Shown one piece after another: positions 1 through 9,542 of a stretch of 64,000 nt of DNA (its first letter is position 1; each line of letters opens with the position of its first letter). Source of the stretch: an uncultured Lachnospiraceae bacterium (lineage in GTDB: Bacteria; Bacillota; Clostridia; Lachnospirales; Lachnospiraceae). The stretch spans positions 1-64,000 of the forward strand of contig CAMNTQ010000008.1 of the NCBI GenBank assembly GCA_946558695.1, read 5' to 3'. Below the pieces are notes generated by a model, which ran no database searches, had not been told where the DNA came from, and saw only the letters and a program-made list of their open reading frames with translations. The position numbers and the translations under genes were made by a program.

Positions 1-130
1 CTTTTCTCCTCTGTTTCAGGATCACGCCGTTCACATTCGGATGCTTCTCATAATATCTTCCATAGGCGCTGATATAGCCCTCCATCATCTCCGATACGAC
101 GTTATCCGGCGAATTAATAATTTTTCTCAT
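1..130 (-). CDS. dhaK: Dihydroxyacetone kinase DhaK subunit, N-terminal part (cut by window edge)
   Basis: Only the first 43 codons are present. The start MRKIINSPDNVVSEMMEGY followed by NVNGVILKQ matches the conserved N-terminus of DhaK, the dihydroxyacetone-binding subunit of the PEP- or ATP-dependent dihydroxyacetone kinase. The ATG is preceded by a good AGGTAGGAG-type ribosome binding site. It is the same orientation as the upstream aldolase/ABC operon but is separated from it by a terminator-like hairpin and has its own -10-like sequence, so it may be a second unit of the same pathway handling the dihydroxyacetone(-phosphate) an aldolase would release. That link is inference. The rest of the gene, and any dhaL/dhaM, lie outside the window. 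Confidence 0.8.
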   Translation of the reverse strand, partial: MRKIINSPDNVVSEMMEGYISAYGRYYEKHPNVNGVILKQRRK

Positions 131-164
131 GCTCCTACCTCTTTTCGCTTATATTATTGGTAAT

Positions 165-170
165 ATTATA
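165..170 (-). promoter_or_regulatory. Probable -10 element for dhaK
   Basis: On the minus strand a TATAAT hexamer lies about 35 bases upstream of the dhaK start in a very AT-rich stretch. The matching -35 position (TTTTCA) is weak. Immediately downstream is a small inverted repeat, ATATTA/TAATAT with a 4-base spacer (151-166), which could be an operator. The remaining sequence up to the upstream terminator shows nothing else. Confidence 0.4.
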
Positions 171-280
171 GCATGTTCTAAATATTTTGAAAATTATTTT
201 GTTAATATTTTCTAAAAATTTAGTGTAATTTATTAATTATTTATTCGCAGCTAATACTCTCATCCGACCATGATATAAAA

Positions 281-315
281 GACACTGCCGCACTTTATTT
301 AGCGCGGCAGTTCCT
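281..315 (-). terminator. Terminator after the class II aldolase gene
   Basis: CTGCCGC and GCGGCAG (285-291 and 304-310) form a GC-rich stem. On the minus strand it is followed by a short T-rich run (GTCTTTTATAT). It sits just after the stop of the last gene of the glycyl-radical operon. Confidence 0.7.
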
Positions 316-342
316 AAACATACACTTATTTTTGTTTATCTT

Positions 343-990
343 CTATTTTCCTTGCCCATATGAGTTTTTAACGAAATCCTGCATTGCCTTTATATTTTCA
401 TCGGAGATTCCCGCCGGTTTGCCGCCGGTTGCTTCGACCATATAATAAATCTGGGCTGTTACTTCAAGTACTTTCGCCGTTTTAAAAGCGCCGTCCATAT
501 CGCCCGAGACGCATACCGCCCCGTGAGAATGGATCAAACAGCTATTCGATCTTTCTCCCAGCGCTTTTACACAGTTTTCCGCAAGCTCTGCACTGCCCGG
601 AAGCGCATAATCCGCACATCTGCATACATCTCCCAGTATCTGCGCTGCCTCATCAATGATGAGTGGGATATCCTTGCCCTGAGCCGCATACACCATCGAA
701 TAGATTGGGTGCGTATGTATGATCGCATTTACATCTTCTCTGTTTCGATAAACAGACAAATGCATTTCTGTTTCGATGGTTGGCTTTCTTTCGCCCTCCA
801 CGATCGTTCCGTCTAATCTGCATACTACTACGTCATCCTCCACAATCGTATCATAGAGCATTGCGCTTGGAGTCAGATATACAAGTCCGGTCTCTTTATC
901 GCGGAAACTAATATTTCCCCATGTTTCTACAGTAAGGCCGGAGCCTGACATCCTTTTTCCGCTTTCTACAATTAATTGTTTATAATTCAT
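343..990 (-). CDS. Class II aldolase/adducin-family sugar-phosphate aldolase (FucA-like)
   Basis: This 215-aa protein has the length and layout of L-fuculose-1-phosphate/L-ribulose-phosphate class II aldolases and epimerases. The zinc ligands are visible as HTHP (His92, His94) and HSHGAV (His156), and Glu73 in PTIETEMHL sits where the catalytic Glu of FucA lies. Known members split a ketose-1-phosphate into dihydroxyacetone phosphate and an aldehyde, or epimerise pentulose-5-phosphates. It is the last gene of the operon that begins with the glycyl radical enzyme and includes a rhamnulokinase-like kinase, which would supply a ketose-1-phosphate. No isomerase is encoded nearby, so the true substrate is unknown. 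Cytoplasmic. Confidence 0.85.
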   Translation of the reverse strand: MNYKQLIVESGKRMSGSGLTVETWGNISFRDKETGLVYLTPSAMLYDTIVEDDVVVCRLDGTIVEGERKPTIETEMHLSVYRNREDVNAIIHTHPIYSMVYAAQGKDIPLIIDEAAQILGDVCRCADYALPGSAELAENCVKALGERSNSCLIHSHGAVCVSGDMDGAFKTAKVLEVTAQIYYMVEATGGKPAGISDENIKAMQDFVKNSYGQGK

Positions 991-1013
991 TCTTTAACCC
1001 TCTTTATACCACA

Positions 1014-2120
1014 TTATTTTGTCGCGCTGATTTCTTCTGCATATTTCTCTGTCTCAGCGAGTGTATCCTTTGCATTGTCGATCGTTACAAGCTTACATCC
1101 TGTATCAATATAAGTTTCCGCTTTCTCTCCCGCGAGAATCTTTGCCATGTTGATAACGCCAAGTTTACCCATCTCTATCGGCTGCTGTGCGCAGGTGGAT
1201 ACAAATTTCTCATCAATTACATACTGAAGACCTTCTGTTACGCCATCGTATGAGAAAATCTTGATCTGCTCCGTAAGACCTGCCTCGTCAACTGCCTGAT
1301 AAGCGCCAATTCCCATCAAATCATTTTCACAGTATACAACCTGAAGATCCGGATTGGCCTGAATAATATTCTGTACCGCTGTATATCCAAGGTCCGTCTC
1401 CCAGTTTGCGTGCTGCTCAGCTACAAGCTCTACAACATCTCCGGCCTTATCCAAGAATCCATTATACCTGTCATCGTCATTGGTCTGTCCCTGAACGCCT
1501 CTTAAGATTGCTGTCTTGCAGCCGTCCGGATACATCTCGGCAACTTTTTCTCCGACCATCTGGCCGCCTACATAGTTATCCGTTCCATAAAACGGGATAT
1601 CCTCACCTAATGTCTTCAATGTATTCTCATCCAGCTTTGTATCAAGATTGATAACAGGAATTCCTGCTTCTTTACACTCCTGAAGAGCTGAGATAAGTCC
1701 TTCGGAAGCTGCCGGCACAAGAATGATTCCGTCTACACCCTGTGACACATAATTCTCAATGATCGTAAGCTGCTCCTCTACCGACTGATGCTCTGCGCCT
1801 GCCTGAATCTCAACCTTCATTCCCAGCGCCTTCCCAGACTGCGCTACTGAATTCGCCACGATGATATGATACTCATTATTCAATGTCATTCCGCAGAAAC
1901 CAATGGTATATTCGCCGTAATCTTTATCTGGAACCTGAGCTTTGATCTCCTCCGCAAGCTTATCGGATACCTCCGCGGAATCATCCACTACTGCCGCATC
2001 AGATGATGTATCATCTGATTTGCCGTCATCACTTCCGCTGTTGTTCCCGCTGCTGCACCCAACTAACATTGCTCCAATCATTGCCACACATAATAATGCA
2101 CTGACTAATTTCTTTTTCAT
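1014..2120 (-). CDS. Sugar ABC transporter substrate-binding lipoprotein (RbsB type)
   Basis: A 368-aa type-1 periplasmic-binding-protein-fold receptor. The N-terminus is a lipoprotein signal with lipobox LVGC (Cys22), followed by a Ser/Gly/Asp-rich linker. The body carries family features such as GFCGMTLNNEYH at the start of the first lobe, VDGIILVPAASEG, GTDNYVGGQMVGE and FSYDGVTEG. It would be anchored outside the membrane and deliver a sugar to the permease encoded just upstream. The gene lies downstream of its permease and ATPase, a less usual order, about 50 bases after the permease stop and before the aldolase. Ligand unknown; the neighbouring kinase and aldolase point to a deoxy-sugar or ketose. 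Confidence 0.9.
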   Translation of the reverse strand: MKKKLVSALLCVAMIGAMLVGCSSGNNSGSDDGKSDDTSSDAAVVDDSAEVSDKLAEEIKAQVPDKDYGEYTIGFCGMTLNNEYHIIVANSVAQSGKALGMKVEIQAGAEHQSVEEQLTIIENYVSQGVDGIILVPAASEGLISALQECKEAGIPVINLDTKLDENTLKTLGEDIPFYGTDNYVGGQMVGEKVAEMYPDGCKTAILRGVQGQTNDDDRYNGFLDKAGDVVELVAEQHANWETDLGYTAVQNIIQANPDLQVVYCENDLMGIGAYQAVDEAGLTEQIKIFSYDGVTEGLQYVIDEKFVSTCAQQPIEMGKLGVINMAKILAGEKAETYIDTGCKLVTIDNAKDTLAETEKYAEEISATK

Positions 2121-2170
2121 AGTGTACCCTCCTTAATTTTAGGTGTATAAGTGTATGTTTTTATCAGTAG

Positions 2171-3127
2171 TTATTCTGCTTTCCGCTCTTTTCTCTTATC
2201 TGCAAAAACGGCCACAATAACAACTAACCCTGTAATAACTGTCTGGTAATATGTCGCTACATTCATAATCTGAAGTCCGTTTGTAAGTGTTGCAAGAATG
2301 ATTGCGCCTACGACCGTATTCGCAAGCTTTCCTTTTCCTCCTGACATGGAGATTCCTCCGATAACGGCTGCTGCGATCGCGTTCATCTCATAAGAATTCC
2401 CCGCGCTTGGATCTGCATAAAGAAGACGCGCCAGTAACATGACTCCGGCAAAAGCCGCGAACATACCGCAGAGTATATATACGATTACTTCCAGTTTTTT
2501 CACTTTGATTCCTGACAGGCGGGCGGCGTGGGAATTGCCTCCCAGCGCGTAGATTCCTCTTCCGAATTTTGTGTAAGCGAGAATCAGGATCATAACCGCA
2601 TAAAATACGATTACATACAACACTCCTATGGGCACTACACCAAAAAATTTGGTTTTCATAAGCGCGCCGATCTCTAAAGGAAATCCTGATACAGCCTGTC
2701 CCTCATTTATGATCTGCGCAAGACCTCTGACTGCCTGCATGGAACCTAATGTAGTAATAAAAGCCGGAACCTTGCCATAACTAATCAGAATCCCGTTGAA
2801 AAGTCCTATCACCGCGCCGCAGATCAGACACAGAATAATCGCAACCGGAATTGACATTCCATCTTTGATATTCATGGCAAGAAATATTCCTACGAACCCT
2901 ACAACAGATCCTACGGAAAGATCGATTCCGCCTGTGAGGATCACGATGGATGCACCGATTGCAAGAATCGCGTTAATACTCGCCTGATTTACTATATTCA
3001 TTATATTGTTAATATTCAGGAAATCTTTCCCCATCGCTGAGCAAATAACAGTGAATACAAGAAATATCCCTATCATACCCATATAGATGATCCAGTCCGC
3101 CCAATTAATCTCATGTTTATTTTTCAT
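2171..3127 (-). CDS. Sugar ABC transporter permease (RbsC type)
   Basis: A 318-aa hydrophobic protein with about eight to ten membrane segments and the RbsC/BPD_transp_2 signature (GASIVILTGGIDLSVGSV, and later AIAAAVIGGISMSGGKG before the last segments). It forms the channel for the import system with the ATPase upstream and the lipoprotein downstream. Its start overlaps the ATPase 3' end by 11 bases, indicating translational coupling. It is single-gene, so it probably works as a homodimer. Confidence 0.92.
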   Translation of the reverse strand: MKNKHEINWADWIIYMGMIGIFLVFTVICSAMGKDFLNINNIMNIVNQASINAILAIGASIVILTGGIDLSVGSVVGFVGIFLAMNIKDGMSIPVAIILCLICGAVIGLFNGILISYGKVPAFITTLGSMQAVRGLAQIINEGQAVSGFPLEIGALMKTKFFGVVPIGVLYVIVFYAVMILILAYTKFGRGIYALGGNSHAARLSGIKVKKLEVIVYILCGMFAAFAGVMLLARLLYADPSAGNSYEMNAIAAAVIGGISMSGGKGKLANTVVGAIILATLTNGLQIMNVATYYQTVITGLVVIVAVFADKRKERKAE

Positions 3128-4622
3128 CCTTAACCTCCTCTGCCAGTTCTATTTTCAGAATATCCTGCTGTGTCAGCTCCCCGTCATTATCCAGTATCGC
3201 GCGAAGCTCCCCGCCGCCCATAACTGCAACTCTGTCGCTCATCTTAAGCACTTCTACAAGGTCCGACGATATCATGATAATAGAAGCTTTCTTTTTAATA
3301 AGCTCATACATAATGTTATATATTTCGTCTCTTGCACCAACATCAATACCTCTTGTCGGTTCGTCAAAAATGTATACATCTGCATCCGAATAGAGCCATT
3401 TTGCAATTACGACCTTCTGCTGATTTCCGCCAGACAGATTCTTGGCATCTGTTAATTCAGAAAAAGTCTTAATCTTCAGACTGTCCACATATTCTCTTGC
3501 GGTCTTTCTCTCCTTCCTGCGGTTCAGGAACGGACGGCACAGCTTGTCTAAATTGGGAAGCGCTATATTTTCAGCGACAGAATGCATAAGAATCAACCCC
3601 TCATCTTTGCGGTCCTCACTCAAATATACGATTCCGTTTTTTATATTTTCCGACAGGTTGGTCCCAATCTCTTTCCCTTTATAGAGGACTGTTCCTCTGT
3701 CCTTCTTATAGTCTCCAATGATCGTCTTGGCGGTTTCTGTTCTCCCCGCTCCCACAAGTCCGGCGAATCCAAGTATTTCTCCTCTGTGAAGTTCAAAGGA
3801 CACATTCTTCACCAAATCCTTATATCCCAGATCTTTAACCGAAAGTACCACATCCTCCCTATCAATATTCTTGTTCTCAATCTTTTCAAAGCTTACTTTT
3901 CTTCCTACCATCATTTCCGTAAGCTCATCCTCTGTGGTATCCTTAATATTCACCGTACCTACGTATTCCCCGTCGCGCATAACCGTACAGACATCCCCGA
4001 TTTCAAACAATTCGCTCATACGGTGAGAAATATAGATAATGCCGATTCCCTGGCTCTTGAGTTCCCTTATGATCTCGAATAACATCTCTGTCTCTTTATC
4101 TGTAATCGCTGCCGTCGGTTCATCAAGTACAAGAAGCTTAACATCATTGGAAATTGCCTTCGCAATCTCTACCAACTGCTTTTTCGCCACACTGATCCGG
4201 GATATCAGCGTCTTAGGATTGACATCCAGTCCGATTCTGTCCATATATTCCTTCGCTTCTTTTATCTCCCTTTTATGGTCAACCTTTATGCCATTGGAAT
4301 ACTCTTTTCCAAGAAAAATATTTTCATAGACCGACATCTCAGGAACGAGGTTGAACTCCTGATAAATAACACTGATTCCCTTTTTGATCACATCTCCCGG
4401 CGGCATCTGCGGCAGTTCTTCTCCGTCAAATACAACCGTTCCTTCCTCTCTCGCGTAAGCGCCGGACAATATCTTAATCAATGTAGATTTTCCTGCGCCG
4501 TTTTCTCCGAGAAGAATGTGAACCTGCCCCTTTTTTACAGTGAGCTGTGTATCCTTTAGAACATTTACTCCAAAAAAGCTTTTCGTAATATGTTTCATTT
4601 CCAGAATATTTTCACTCATCAC
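3117..4622 (-). CDS. Sugar ABC transporter ATP-binding protein, two-domain (RbsA type)
   Basis: A 501-aa tandem ATPase. The first domain has Walker A GENGAGKST (residues 39-47), signature ISVAKKQLVEIAKA and Walker B LLVLDEPTA. The second has a degenerate Walker A (GLVGAGRTET), LSGGNQQKV and DVYIFDEPTRG. This asymmetry is typical of RbsA/MglA/XylG. It energises the importer made with the next two genes. It starts eight bases after the stop of the upstream kinase and overlaps the permease, so it is inside a tight operon. The ORF begins with two Met codons; the second is equally possible. Confidence 0.93.
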   Translation of the reverse strand: MMSENILEMKHITKSFFGVNVLKDTQLTVKKGQVHILLGENGAGKSTLIKILSGAYAREEGTVVFDGEELPQMPPGDVIKKGISVIYQEFNLVPEMSVYENIFLGKEYSNGIKVDHKREIKEAKEYMDRIGLDVNPKTLISRISVAKKQLVEIAKAISNDVKLLVLDEPTAAITDKETEMLFEIIRELKSQGIGIIYISHRMSELFEIGDVCTVMRDGEYVGTVNIKDTTEDELTEMMVGRKVSFEKIENKNIDREDVVLSVKDLGYKDLVKNVSFELHRGEILGFAGLVGAGRTETAKTIIGDYKKDRGTVLYKGKEIGTNLSENIKNGIVYLSEDRKDEGLILMHSVAENIALPNLDKLCRPFLNRRKERKTAREYVDSLKIKTFSELTDAKNLSGGNQQKVVIAKWLYSDADVYIFDEPTRGIDVGARDEIYNIMYELIKKKASIIMISSDLVEVLKMSDRVAVMGGGELRAILDNDGELTQQDILKIELAEEVKDEK

Positions 4623-4630
4623 TTCACCCC

Positions 4631-6052
4631 CTATGTGTACGTTTTTGTTTCATACGACTTCGCAATAATACGTCTGATATCAGGAAGTGTAAGCTCTTTG
4701 TCAAAATATTTTAATTGTACGCTTAGATTTCCCATAGATGTACTCTCTCCATAGCACACTACAATTGTTTTGTTCATATAATGCGCAGACAGACTAAGAA
4801 GTATCCTGCTTGCCGCTCCTCCTCCTACAATATATACTTTTTTAAGATCATTTCCCGTCACCTTTTCTATGTCCCGGATCGTCTCTGCATACACGCGCGC
4901 CAAAGAATCGTAAAATGTCCGGAATAATACATCCCATCTCATTTTGCCGCTTACCTGCCCGCTCTCTGTAAGGTAATTCCAGATGGCCTTTGACATGCTT
5001 GCCGGGTTAAAAAATGCAATGTCATTTAAATCTATCACCGCAGTACTGTCACATTGTTCCGCAAGATCCGATATTGTATTCCATGACGTTTTTTCCTTAC
5101 AAATAAAATCATATTCTTTCTTTAACTGGTTAACGATAAACATCCCTGCACTATTCTTCAGCAGTGTGATTCTCCCAAATGCCCCTACTTCATTCGTGAG
5201 GTTCGCTTTTCTTACCTCTTCATTACAAATAGGTTCCTTTAACTCCGTTCCGATCAACGACCATGTACCGCAGCTTATGAAGCCGAAATTTTCTTCCTTT
5301 GCAGGTATCGCGGCCACTGCCGACGCCGTATCATGAGACGGTACGCAGATCACGGGGATATCATAATCCGCACCTATTTCTTCCAGAATATCTTTTCTCA
5401 TATTTCCGATTTTCTCTCCATGTTTTCCTATCTTGCAAAAGATATTCTGGCCGATCCCGAATTTTTCACATACTGCCGGACTTATCTTTTTGTCTCCCGC
5501 AGACATAAGCTGCGTGGTACTCAATTCGCTTGGTTCATTCACCATCTCTCCCGTCAGGAAATAGTTCAAGATATCGGGCACCATAAGACACTTATCCGCC
5601 GCGGAAAGAATATGCGGAAAAAGCTCTTTCATTCCAGCCATCATATACACAGAATTTATCTTATCGCATAAGATTCCTGTCTCATAAAACATCTGTTTTT
5701 CATCTTCGCCGTTAAGCTTTGAAAGCTGATTTTCACCAATCGCATTTCTGTATGAAAGAGGGTTTGAGAGCATATGTCCTTCTTTATCAAAGAACGCAAA
5801 ATCCACTCCCCATGTGCAGACGCCGATCGAGTCTATTCTTTCCTTCTTTGATACGATTTCTTTTAAAGCTGCTTTAAATTCATTGAAAATATGAAGAAGA
5901 TCCCAATAATAGTATTTCCCTATTTTAACCATACTATTTGGTATCTGGCTTATTACTTCGCTCTGAATCCTCCCTTCTTTGTACTGACCTGTTACGATCC
6001 GAAAAGATGAGTTGCCGCAGTCTAGTGCAACCATAGTTTTTTCTTTATTCAT
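4631..6052 (-). CDS. FGGY carbohydrate kinase, rhamnulokinase-like
   Basis: This 473-aa protein resembles RhaB: ALDCGNSSFRIV near the N-terminus (ATP phosphate loop), CTWGVDFAFFD, the central VPSHDTASAVAAIP and FISCGTWSLIG segments, and YIVGGGAAS (adenosine motif) in the C-terminal domain. RhaB phosphorylates L-rhamnulose at O1 to give the substrate of a class II aldolase, and a class II aldolase is in this operon. No rhamnose isomerase is present, so the sugar may be a different ketose or the product of the glycyl radical enzyme. It sits between the activase (10-base gap) and the ABC ATPase (8-base gap). Confidence 0.85.
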   Translation of the reverse strand: MNKEKTMVALDCGNSSFRIVTGQYKEGRIQSEVISQIPNSMVKIGKYYYWDLLHIFNEFKAALKEIVSKKERIDSIGVCTWGVDFAFFDKEGHMLSNPLSYRNAIGENQLSKLNGEDEKQMFYETGILCDKINSVYMMAGMKELFPHILSAADKCLMVPDILNYFLTGEMVNEPSELSTTQLMSAGDKKISPAVCEKFGIGQNIFCKIGKHGEKIGNMRKDILEEIGADYDIPVICVPSHDTASAVAAIPAKEENFGFISCGTWSLIGTELKEPICNEEVRKANLTNEVGAFGRITLLKNSAGMFIVNQLKKEYDFICKEKTSWNTISDLAEQCDSTAVIDLNDIAFFNPASMSKAIWNYLTESGQVSGKMRWDVLFRTFYDSLARVYAETIRDIEKVTGNDLKKVYIVGGGAASRILLSLSAHYMNKTIVVCYGESTSMGNLSVQLKYFDKELTLPDIRRIIAKSYETKTYT

Positions 6053-6062
6053 AAGTTTCTCC

Positions 6063-6962
6063 TTATTGCACGGAAATTTTTATATGATATTTGTTCTCGT
6101 ACTCTTTTAAAAACTGCAGATCCTTTACTTTAAGCGATTCCATATCTCCCATTTCGTATACGCGTCCCAGACCATGGTATTTATCAAGTCCAAGCCTGTG
6201 ATACGGAAGAAATACCACTTCCTTTACCCGCTCTAATCCTTCTGCAAATCCAAGGAATTTTTCAATGGCATACGGCTCATCATTGCAGCCCGGAATATAA
6301 GGATACCGAAGATAAAGCTCGCCTTTAAAATTTTGATCCATCCATCTGATATTATTTAAAATCTCACGGTTGTCTCTTCCGGTAAGCTCCAAATGCTTTT
6401 CTCCCGAAAAATGCTTATAATCGCAGTAAATAATATCAACATAGTCAGCTATCTCTCTTAATTTTCCTTGCGGGGCCTGCCCGCATGTCTCGATCAGCAC
6501 ATTCCACCCGCGTTCATGTGCCGATACGGAACATTTTTTTATAAAAGAAGCGTATAAAAGAGGTTCGCCGCCGCTGAATGTTATACCGCCTCCGCTTTCC
6601 AGATAATATACCTCATCCTTTGCAAGCTCCTCCATAAGCTCTTCTACCGTATAATCCTCTCCCTGTACCACCCTTGCATCTGCGTAACAGGCATCGATAC
6701 ATTTTTTACACATTGTACATTTCGTGCCGTCCGTGATCATTCCAAACTCAGGATGACGGTAGATCGCCCCGGAGGGGCAGGTCTTAAGACACCGCCCGCA
6801 TCCGGTACATTTGACTGATTTGAATAAGATCTGCGGCTCAAATAACTGTGACTCCGGATTGCCGCACCATTTACACCTTAGAAGGCAGCCTTTTAAAAAT
6901 ACTGTCGTCCGTATTCCGGGGCCATCCTCTGTTGAACATCTTTCAATATTAAATACTCTCAC
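6063..6962 (-). CDS. Glycyl-radical enzyme activating protein (radical SAM)
   Basis: A 299-aa PflA-family activase. The radical-SAM cluster motif CX3CX2C is at Cys26, Cys30 and Cys33 (GCLLRCKWC), after EDGPGIRTTVFLKG. An inserted double [4Fe-4S] ferredoxin region follows (CTGCGRCLKTCP and CTMCKKCIDAC), as in activases of dehydratase- and decarboxylase-type glycyl radical enzymes rather than of pyruvate formate-lyase itself. GGGITFSGGEPLL is the SAM-binding GGE motif. It installs the glycyl radical on the enzyme encoded immediately upstream; the two ORFs abut directly. Oxygen-sensitive, cytoplasmic. Confidence 0.95.
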   Translation of the reverse strand: MRVFNIERCSTEDGPGIRTTVFLKGCLLRCKWCGNPESQLFEPQILFKSVKCTGCGRCLKTCPSGAIYRHPEFGMITDGTKCTMCKKCIDACYADARVVQGEDYTVEELMEELAKDEVYYLESGGGITFSGGEPLLYASFIKKCSVSAHERGWNVLIETCGQAPQGKLREIADYVDIIYCDYKHFSGEKHLELTGRDNREILNNIRWMDQNFKGELYLRYPYIPGCNDEPYAIEKFLGFAEGLERVKEVVFLPYHRLGLDKYHGLGRVYEMGDMESLKVKDLQFLKEYENKYHIKISVQ

Positions 6963-9374
6963 TTATAACGCTACCTCTGTTCTGTTAATGACGTCGTTCT
7001 GCGCAGATTCACCAAGAGAAGTAAAGAGCGCGCTGTAACCAGATACACGAACCATAAGGTCCGAATATTCTTCCGGATTTTTCTGCGCCGCCTTAAGCGT
7101 CTCATTGTCCGTAACATTAAACTGGATCTGCTGTCCGTCCATGCCAAAGAACGCCCGTATCATGCTGACAATCTTTCTCCTTGATTCCTCTGTCGCAATC
7201 GCGGAAGGAGCCAGGCGCATATTAAAGATATTGCCTTTCTGATCCCAGATGGTGGGTATCTTCCCAACAGAATTGCATGCCGCGGTAGCGCCGCTTCTTT
7301 CCGAACCATTCGCCGGAGAAACACCGTTATTCACAGGCGAGCCCGCCGCCCGTCCGTCCGGGGTGGCCCCGATCCTGCTTCCAAATGAAATATTTCCCGT
7401 AACCGGACTCTGGCTGTAAGAGAAACAGCACGGAACCGGACCTTTGCCGTATTTCGAGCTCTTGTAATTATGCCTTAAGCTGGAGCCGATATAATCTTCT
7501 ACCGCAACGACCCATTTATCTGCATAATCATTATCATTACCGAATTTCGGCGCTTTATTTTTCATAAGAAGCTGTATTTCCCCGCCGGTCGGAACCGTGG
7601 CAGTATCCTGAAAATTCGTCCTGCATGCATGTAAAACCTGTTCCATCGTAAGAATCTTCTTGTCAAACACCAGATATTCAATAGCTGTCAGCGCATCGCC
7701 GGAACTGATCGAACCCGCTGTAGGCCCGCCGTCCGCCGAATACAGGGAACCGCCTTCTACCAGATCCAGACATCTTCCGATACAGTCCTCTACAAGCGAT
7801 GACCGGAATGCATTCAGATCGTATCTGATATGTACATCATCATTGACATGCTCTGTAATACAGTTCAGATCCATAAAATATTTGAGCATCTTTTTAAATT
7901 CATCAAATATTTCATCTATGGATGTGCAGCAGGCAATTTCCTTGTCCGTTTTCTTAAACACAATTCCGGTAGCCGGGTCTATGCCGTCATTTAATGTGAT
8001 CTCTAATACCTTCTCTACATTAAGCCACGGCCCCTTTGCAGCAAAATCCCATTTTCCGGGAATCGAGGCTTCAATACATCCGTCCGGACTCCAGTCAACC
8101 AGATCTTCTTCCGCAATCCCCATATCACGCAAGGTTTTAATAAATGCATTGTCATTATAAAACGCAGGCATACCGCCTTTATGTTCAATCGCAGCCTCTA
8201 ACGCATTGTACAGCACTTCATCTTTCGTTCCGTCAAAGTATTTAACAGAAACGGAAGGCGTGATGAGCTTAAGCTCGCGGCAGGACTGAATGCAGAGCAT
8301 CGATACGGCATTGGTCGCGTCCCTGCCGTCTACAGTCTGTCCGCACACCGCCATATTGATAAACATCTGGTAGCCCATAAAGAATTCCGTATCCGGCCAT
8401 GAGCGGAGCTTGTTGATTTCATTACACTTGATAAAGAAACATTCTAAAATCTCCAGCGCTCTTTCTTCCGTGATTCTGCCTTCTCTGATATCCTTCTCGT
8501 ACAGCGGGTATACATACTGATCAAATCTCCCAAGGGATATCGCATGTCCGTTAGATTCCAAATGTACTGCAAGCAGTATGATAAAAATAGACTGTACTGC
8601 TTCTTGGAAAGTCTTTGCCGGATGAAGCGGTACATTGCGGCAGATCTCTGCAAGCTCAGACAACTCCTTCTTATACTCCTCAATACCGCATTTTTCTGCT
8701 TCTTCTTCACATTTATCTGCAATTCTTCCCGCAAAATTGACAACTGCCTGATTGCCAAGAAGAGCCGCATCCAAAAACTGTTTCTTTTTAAGGGAATCCG
8801 GTTCCAGCATATCCAAACTGTCTGCCTTAGCCTGAATCCTTGCCATCACGTCCTCTAACCCTTTTTCAACTACCAGCTTATAATCTGGTATTTCATTTCC
8901 AAGACCTGCCGCGCATACCCATGTTTCATCTGTCACGCCTGCATCCCATGCAGCATTCACTTCATCCGGCAGATTCTTTCTTACATAATCGTAAACGGTC
9001 TTTCCATTCCAGTATTCTGCGCATTCACGCACAAGCTTTTCATCCTCGGGAGTAATATAGAATTTATCTCCCGGTCTGTCCTCCCATCTATACGGCTTTC
9101 CATCAAGTTCATCTAAGATCCACTGTGCCGAATATTCCGGATAGATCGGCGCTCCCTTTGCTGTCTTTGACTGATTTCCTACAATCAACTCTCCCGGTTT
9201 CACCCAGACCGTCATCTGATCCAATACTTCATAAAATGATTTTGCACGTCTGATAATAATCGGAAGCCCATCTGTCTTCCCCATTGATTCTGTAAAAATC
9301 TTACATCTTTCGCCATCTACATACGGTTTCTGTTCCATTAATTCTTTACGTAATTTTTGTATTCGGTAATTCAT
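6963..9374 (-). CDS. Glycyl radical enzyme of unknown substrate, glycerol/propanediol-dehydratase-like subfamily
   Basis: An 803-aa PFL-like protein. The glycyl radical loop RVSGY is near the C-terminus (Gly779) and the thiyl-radical loop is DGCIEA (Cys433, Glu435), which is the GCxE form of dehydratases and C-O/C-S/C-N lyases rather than the double Cys of PFL. Aligned by eye with C. butyricum glycerol dehydratase, the length is close, but His164 becomes Asn160, Ser282 becomes Ala278 and Asp447 becomes Lys447, while His281 is kept (His277 in NGHAIS). A Lys in the pocket suggests an anionic or larger substrate. It is the first gene of an operon with activase, kinase, sugar importer and aldolase, behind a strong promoter with a LacI-type operator. 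No microcompartment shell genes are in view. Substrate unassigned. Confidence 0.92.
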   Translation of the reverse strand: MNYRIQKLRKELMEQKPYVDGERCKIFTESMGKTDGLPIIIRRAKSFYEVLDQMTVWVKPGELIVGNQSKTAKGAPIYPEYSAQWILDELDGKPYRWEDRPGDKFYITPEDEKLVRECAEYWNGKTVYDYVRKNLPDEVNAAWDAGVTDETWVCAAGLGNEIPDYKLVVEKGLEDVMARIQAKADSLDMLEPDSLKKKQFLDAALLGNQAVVNFAGRIADKCEEEAEKCGIEEYKKELSELAEICRNVPLHPAKTFQEAVQSIFIILLAVHLESNGHAISLGRFDQYVYPLYEKDIREGRITEERALEILECFFIKCNEINKLRSWPDTEFFMGYQMFINMAVCGQTVDGRDATNAVSMLCIQSCRELKLITPSVSVKYFDGTKDEVLYNALEAAIEHKGGMPAFYNDNAFIKTLRDMGIAEEDLVDWSPDGCIEASIPGKWDFAAKGPWLNVEKVLEITLNDGIDPATGIVFKKTDKEIACCTSIDEIFDEFKKMLKYFMDLNCITEHVNDDVHIRYDLNAFRSSLVEDCIGRCLDLVEGGSLYSADGGPTAGSISSGDALTAIEYLVFDKKILTMEQVLHACRTNFQDTATVPTGGEIQLLMKNKAPKFGNDNDYADKWVVAVEDYIGSSLRHNYKSSKYGKGPVPCCFSYSQSPVTGNISFGSRIGATPDGRAAGSPVNNGVSPANGSERSGATAACNSVGKIPTIWDQKGNIFNMRLAPSAIATEESRRKIVSMIRAFFGMDGQQIQFNVTDNETLKAAQKNPEEYSDLMVRVSGYSALFTSLGESAQNDVINRTEVAL

Positions 9375-9410
9375 TTTTCTGCTCCCTTCTTTGATTTTTT
9401 CATTTCGTTA

Positions 9411-9424
9411 TGTAACTTGTTACA
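9411..9424. promoter_or_regulatory. Operator O1 for the glycyl-radical operon (LacI-type palindrome)
   Basis: TGTAACTTGTTACA is a perfect 14-base palindrome located directly downstream of the -10 box of the operon promoter, an ideal repression position. The divergently encoded LacI regulator is the obvious candidate to bind it. Confidence 0.7.
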
Positions 9425-9427
9425 TCA

Positions 9428-9456
9428 ATTCTACTTTTATTTTTCTTTTTTGTCAA
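9428..9456 (-). promoter_or_regulatory. Sigma-A-type promoter of the glycyl-radical operon
   Basis: On the minus strand TTGACA (9456-9451) and TAGAAT (9433-9428) are separated by exactly 17 bases. It drives the operon starting at 9374. Confidence 0.75.
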
Positions 9457-9542
9457 TATATATTATATATATTGTTAATATTTTATAGTTTTTACACGTG
9501 TTATTTGTGCATAATAATTAAAATATATTCACAAATCAATAG

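Noticed and set aside
6963-9374. Pyruvate formate-lyase assignment for the glycyl radical enzyme
   Set aside because: PFL has adjacent catalytic cysteines; here the loop is GCIEA as in dehydratases and lyases, and the activase has the double-ferredoxin insert.
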